A DNA stretch of 8,878 bases. Source: Kiritimatiellia bacterium (GTDB lineage: Bacteria; Verrucomicrobiota; Kiritimatiellia; SLAD01). This document shows positions 6,050 to 8,878 of the stretch, piece after piece. The stretch is taken from contig SKZA01000037.1 of NCBI GenBank assembly GCA_007127595.1, forward strand, positions 1 through 8,878. The letters run 5' to 3'. The notes under the pieces are model-generated. The model was not told the DNA's origin. It saw nothing but the letters and a program-made list of their open reading frames with translations, and did not search any database. How positions within the stretch are numbered: the first letter of the stretch is position 1; each line of letters begins with the position of its first letter. A program made the position numbers and the translations under genes.

Positions 6050-8498
6050 ATCACGTGGATTTGCATTGTTCTTGATGGTCAACGTGCTCGTCGTCTCGGC
6101 GCAGGCGTTCCCCTTTCGCTCGCAAGAGGAGCATCGCGTCGCTGAGCGCGCGGCACGGGAGCATCTGGAGGCCGGCCGTTTGGATGCGGCAGCCCGGCAT
6201 TTAGCGACGGCGCTGGAGGCGGCTCCCGAGGCGAGCGATCAGGAAGCGATTCGCGACCGGCTCTCCGGTGTATGCGTGCGTGAAGCATGGTCCGCCCTCG
6301 AATCCGGCCAACTCGAAGCGGCCTATCAATTGTTGGAATGGGCGGAACAATGGCTGGGCGACACGGACCTCTCGCGCCGTCAAGAGCGGCGCGTGGTCGA
6401 GATCCATGAGCGCTATGCCCGGACGATGATGGCGGCCGGTCGGCGATACGAGGCACAACCGGATTTGCAGCGAGCCATTGACGCCTATGCGCGCGCGGCG
6501 ACGACGCAATCAGCTGTTGGCATTCAGGCGGCTAATCAGAAACAGGAAGTGCTCGCTAAGCGCGCTGATCTACAGCGGCTATTGACCCAAGCCGGAGCGG
6601 AGATCGAGGCCGAACGTTGGAGCCGCGCGGAGTCCATGATCGATACGGTTTTGGCGCAAGATCAAAGCTTGGGGCATGAAGCGAACGCTCTGCGGTCTCA
6701 ATGGGTCCAAGCGCGTTATCAAGCGGCTTTGCGGGATGGACGGAAGGCCCAGGCCGAGACGGCCTTTGTAGATGCCTATCAGGCCTATCAGCGCGCAGCT
6801 ACGATTCTGCCCAGTGATCCAGCGCATCGTCAGCATATCGATCAACTTCAGCAAGCCTATCGCGCGCATGTCCGCAACCGGGTGGACGCAGCCATTCGCA
6901 ATGACGATCGGCGTCAACTGCGGGACCTGGTGCGCGAGCATCGTCAGGTGGGGCTGGATCTGGTGGCGCGGCAACTCGAACACCGAATCGAAACACGCGA
7001 CCAATCCGATACCGCCGTTCGAATTGCATACGAGTATGCGGCCGCACGCGAGTATGCTCGCGCGGCAGAAGCCTTCGAGCGGGCAGCCCGGGCTTGGCCG
7101 GATCGTACGGATTTGCGGCAAAAAAGTTTGAATATGGCGCAGGCGGCCTCGCTTTTGCAGAAGGAACAGGATCGTCAACATAGTCGTGCGCTGAATGAAG
7201 ACGACGCGTATGCCTACTGGACACAAAAACGGCAGGCCTATCGGGGCAAAGCTTGGGCCCAGGCGGAATGGGCGCGATCCCGTGATCGATTGGGCGAACA
7301 AACCGTAGCCTCGGCCTCGGCGATGGGGCGGGAGGGTAATTTTCTGGTGGTGGCGTTGTATGCGTTGAAAGCCCTCAATATCGCCCCTGCAGAATCGCCC
7401 TTGCATGCGCGGGCGAAACGACTGCTCACGGCATCCTTGGAGCGGGCGCGGGTAGCCGATTTGCCCCTGCAACTCGCTGTTGTCGTCGATGAGCGGCGGG
7501 TGCGCGGCGCGCCGATACAAGCCGATCGTTTGCGCACCGCTGCCGCTCGACATATCCCCCGTAACACGGCCTTCGTTCGCGTCACTGCCGGGGCAACCGG
7601 TAGTAAACGATTGCGGCCGTCGGATCTGCGGTTGGTGTTGGAGTATCAGGATTATGACGTGCGCACGGAGCGTTTTACCCAAATACGATCGGTCCAGTAT
7701 GTGGCTGAAACCGTACAGGAACCCAATCCGGAATATGCCCGCATCGAGTCCTTGTTGCAATTGGCGCGGCAAAACGCCCGCAACGCGCAAGCGCAGGCAT
7801 CCGCTGCGCGTCAGCAAGCAAACGCGCGTGCCGTCGGCGCAATCGCGCAGGTCGCGGCTGCTCGGCAAACGGGACGTCCGACCACATTCGGCGATGTGCA
7901 GACGCAGTTGGATGGGCTGGCGGCGCAAACGTCCGCAACCGCCATTCAGCGCGCGGCGAACGACGCGCAAGCCGAGGTTCGGCGATTGGAACAATTGTTG
8001 CGGCAGACCCCTCGATATACGCAACGGCAGCAGCATGCTACGCACCAATATCCGGTCGAGGAAGTGACCCGTCGGGGCAGCCTGCGATTGCAGGTCAGCT
8101 TAAGAGGACATGATAATCATGTGCGGGCCGCAGAGGACATTGTCTTAACCTTCGAACGGAGTGATCACGCCCACGAAGGATTTCATCCGGCTGGTATTTC
8201 CCGAAAGACCCTGAACATACCCTCCGAAGCCCAGGTGCAGCGGATGTTGGCAGATCAATTGCTCACCCAAATTTCTGCGGTCGGAGCTAAACTCTACAAC
8301 GATCATCGCAATCAGGAATGGCGCCGTATCAGTGCGGAGCGGGATCCGTGGAAGCGTTTGGATCAGCGTCTGCATCTCGCGTTGGTTCACGATGCGCGGC
8401 GGACGGAAGTCGTCAGTGAAGCGCGGCAGCGCATTCCGAACCTGCCGCCGGACATTTTTGACCAGTTGATCGCCGCGATTCAGGCGCAGGACAACTAG
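6036..8498 (+). CDS. Secreted periplasmic helical (TPR-like) repeat protein, operon partner of the kinase
   Basis: This encodes an 820-aa protein. The start at 6036 has GGAGG 8 nt upstream and opens a clean signal peptide: K5/R7, a hydrophobic core 8-21, and an AQA signal peptidase I site ending at 24. There is no lipobox Cys, so a soluble periplasmic or secreted protein is expected. Residues ~25-470 are Ala/Arg/Glu/Gln-rich helices with TPR-like spacing (around 41-66, 230-268 and 335-363, each 'A..Y..A...P' style). Residues ~475-567 look like a mixed alpha/beta domain ('LPLQLAVVVDE', 'LRLVLEYQDYDV'). Residues ~568-670 form a low-complexity Ala/Gln/Arg helical or coiled segment. Residues ~670-820 add strands ('GSLRLQVSLRG') and terminal helices. 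No catalytic motif is recognised. The 14-nt overlap with the kinase gene implies one mRNA and a shared task, such as ectodomain partner or envelope scaffold; this is inference. Confidence 0.8.
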   Translation: MSGNKSRGFALFLMVNVLVVSAQAFPFRSQEEHRVAERAAREHLEAGRLDAAARHLATALEAAPEASDQEAIRDRLSGVCVREAWSALESGQLEAAYQLLEWAEQWLGDTDLSRRQERRVVEIHERYARTMMAAGRRYEAQPDLQRAIDAYARAATTQSAVGIQAANQKQEVLAKRADLQRLLTQAGAEIEAERWSRAESMIDTVLAQDQSLGHEANALRSQWVQARYQAALRDGRKAQAETAFVDAYQAYQRAATILPSDPAHRQHIDQLQQAYRAHVRNRVDAAIRNDDRRQLRDLVREHRQVGLDLVARQLEHRIETRDQSDTAVRIAYEYAAAREYARAAEAFERAARAWPDRTDLRQKSLNMAQAASLLQKEQDRQHSRALNEDDAYAYWTQKRQAYRGKAWAQAEWARSRDRLGEQTVASASAMGREGNFLVVALYALKALNIAPAESPLHARAKRLLTASLERARVADLPLQLAVVVDERRVRGAPIQADRLRTAAARHIPRNTAFVRVTAGATGSKRLRPSDLRLVLEYQDYDVRTERFTQIRSVQYVAETVQEPNPEYARIESLLQLARQNARNAQAQASAARQQANARAVGAIAQVAAARQTGRPTTFGDVQTQLDGLAAQTSATAIQRAANDAQAEVRRLEQLLRQTPRYTQRQQHATHQYPVEEVTRRGSLRLQVSLRGHDNHVRAAEDIVLTFERSDHAHEGFHPAGISRKTLNIPSEAQVQRMLADQLLTQISAVGAKLYNDHRNQEWRRISAERDPWKRLDQRLHLALVHDARRTEVVSEARQRIPNLPPDIFDQLIAAIQAQDN

Positions 8499-8546
8499 CT
8501 TGGCAAGAGAGAGACAGAGAAGCCAGGTGTTCTAGATCCAAGACTG

Positions 8547-8582
8547 GGTTCGACCTGTAGGGCGGGTGCTTGCGCCACGCCG
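8547..8582 (+). repeat. 36-bp REP-like hairpin repeat, copy 2
   Basis: This copy is 33/36 identical to 2662-2697. Its right half folds as GGCG-GGTGC (8561-8569), TT loop, GCGCC-A-CGCC (8572-8581): about nine pairs including one G-T wobble, with a bulged A. Two of the three differences from copy 1 fall in the stem. Pairing shifts between a T-A pair with a bulged C and a G-C pair with a bulged A, so the hairpin is kept in both. It begins 48 bp after the stop of the periplasmic protein gene and could also help end or protect the operon mRNA. Confidence 0.7.
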
Positions 8583-8646
8583 ATTGTGCCGGGATTCTCG
8601 TGATAGCGATAATGATGAGTTGGTTTCAGGGGCATCCAGCCTGAGG

Positions 8647-8694
8647 CAACCGCCTGCGTAACGAACGGTTTCCTGTTCGCCTGGTTGTTTTTTT
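8647..8694 (+). terminator. Candidate intrinsic terminator of the kinase operon
   Basis: CAACC (8647-8651) can pair with GGTTG (8683-8687), enclosing an inner stem CGAAC (8662-8666)/GTTCG (8675-8679). The outer stem is followed directly by seven T (8688-8694), then G and four more T. The stem is two-tiered with unpaired bases between, weaker than a classic terminator. The T run right after the stem and the position about 150 bp past the operon's last stop support the call. Confidence 0.4.
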
Positions 8695-8774
8695 GTTTTC
8701 TCGCCAAGCCGCCACACCCGCCAGGAATTCTTCCATCTTATCCGACGTGCGTGATGCCGTTTCCGCCGCTCTGG

Positions 8775-8802
8775 TCTGTCCGCTCTTTTCTGTCCGCTCT
8801 TT
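8775..8802 (+). repeat. Perfect 14-bp tandem duplication
   Basis: The unit TCTGTCCGCTCTTT occurs twice with no gap (8775-8788 and 8789-8802), followed by a partial third TCT. It is pyrimidine-rich and lies just before the candidate -35 box at 8805. It could be replication slippage or a tandem regulator site. Confidence 0.8.
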
Positions 8803-8804
8803 TC

Positions 8805-8833
8805 TTGCCCAAGCGTGTGGTGAATCCTATAAA
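8805..8833 (+). promoter_or_regulatory. Candidate sigma70-type promoter for a gene beyond the window
   Basis: TTGCCC (8805-8810) and TATAAA (8828-8833) are separated by 17 bp, near-ideal spacing. The -35 box matches 4 of 6 and the -10 box 5 of 6 consensus bases. It precedes a possible rightward start codon at 8854. Confidence 0.4.
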
Positions 8834-8853
8834 CGACCTATGGATGATGGTCT

Positions 8854-8878
8854 ATGAATAGTTCACACGAAGACTCGA
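8854..8878 (+). CDS. Possible start of a further rightward gene (only first eight codons visible)
   Basis: The ATG at 8854 opens a frame (MNSSHEDS) that runs off the window end. A weak Shine-Dalgarno-like TGGATG lies at 8841-8846, and the candidate promoter at 8805-8833 is just upstream. The leader would be short, about 15 nt. An ATG at 8840 gives only five codons and is not favoured. Too little is visible to name a product. Confidence 0.3.

Larger units (their letters stand above)
8499..8853. other. Intergenic region downstream of the kinase operon
   Basis: This stretch of about 355 bp has no convincing gene. In order, it contains a possible stem CTTGGC/GCCAGG (8499-8504 with 8522-8527) around a purine-rich loop, the second 36-bp repeat, a candidate intrinsic terminator, a 14-bp tandem duplication and a candidate promoter. 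Short minus-strand open frames across it look like no protein. Confidence 0.55.

Noticed and set aside
6579..8048. 489-codon antisense open frame inside the periplasmic protein gene
   Set aside because: It is a GC-driven shadow of the sense frame. The sense frame has the RBS, the signal peptide and coherent helical repeats, while the antisense product shows no domain.
8499..8527. Stem CTTGGC/GCCAGG right after the operon stop as an intrinsic terminator
   Set aside because: The loop is long (17 nt) and no T run follows. The structure at 8647-8694 fits better.

Overview
The window looks like chromosomal DNA from a GC-rich Gram-negative bacterium of the PVC superphylum, most likely a Kiritimatiellae/Verrucomicrobiota-type lineage. 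Three things suggest this. One protein joins an N-terminal 'CxxC...CPxCG' ribbon, a Hanks-type Ser/Thr kinase, PEGA-like repeats and a PQQ-type propeller, an architecture typical of these phyla. There is a signal-peptide beta-barrel protein ending in Phe, which implies an outer membrane. Short GC-rich 'GTAGGGC' hairpin repeats sit in the gaps between genes. The taxonomic placement is inference; no rRNA or marker gene is present.

Layout. (1) 3-1589 (+): the 3' part of a membrane Ser/Thr kinase cut by the window edge, with the end of the kinase C-lobe, one TM helix, a long periplasmic helical region and a PEGA-like domain. (2) 1608-2420 (-): a probable small outer-membrane beta-barrel protein, convergent with gene 1 and carrying its own sigma70-like promoter. 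(3) 2421-2893: a 473-bp gap holding that promoter, one copy of a 36-bp hairpin repeat, a possible decayed inverted copy and an inverted repeat ahead of the next gene. (4) 2894-6049 (+): a complete 1051-aa ribbon-kinase-TM-PEGA-propeller receptor. (5) 6036-8498 (+): an 820-aa secreted helical-repeat protein that overlaps the kinase gene by 14 nt and has a strong Shine-Dalgarno inside it. (6) 8499-8878: a gap with the second copy of the 36-bp repeat in the same orientation, a candidate terminator, a 14-bp tandem duplication, a candidate promoter and possibly the first codons of a further gene.

How the parts may work together. The two + strand kinases are paralogous: their C-lobe ends align, and each carries one TM helix and a large C-terminal periplasmic sensor part. 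The complete kinase and the overlapping periplasmic protein form a clear two-gene operon. The simplest reading is an envelope-sensing module, in which a periplasmic propeller/PEGA ectodomain senses or binds something, possibly the co-translated helical protein, and signals to a cytoplasmic kinase. No substrate or output is encoded in the window. No mobile element, CRISPR array, tRNA or rRNA was seen.
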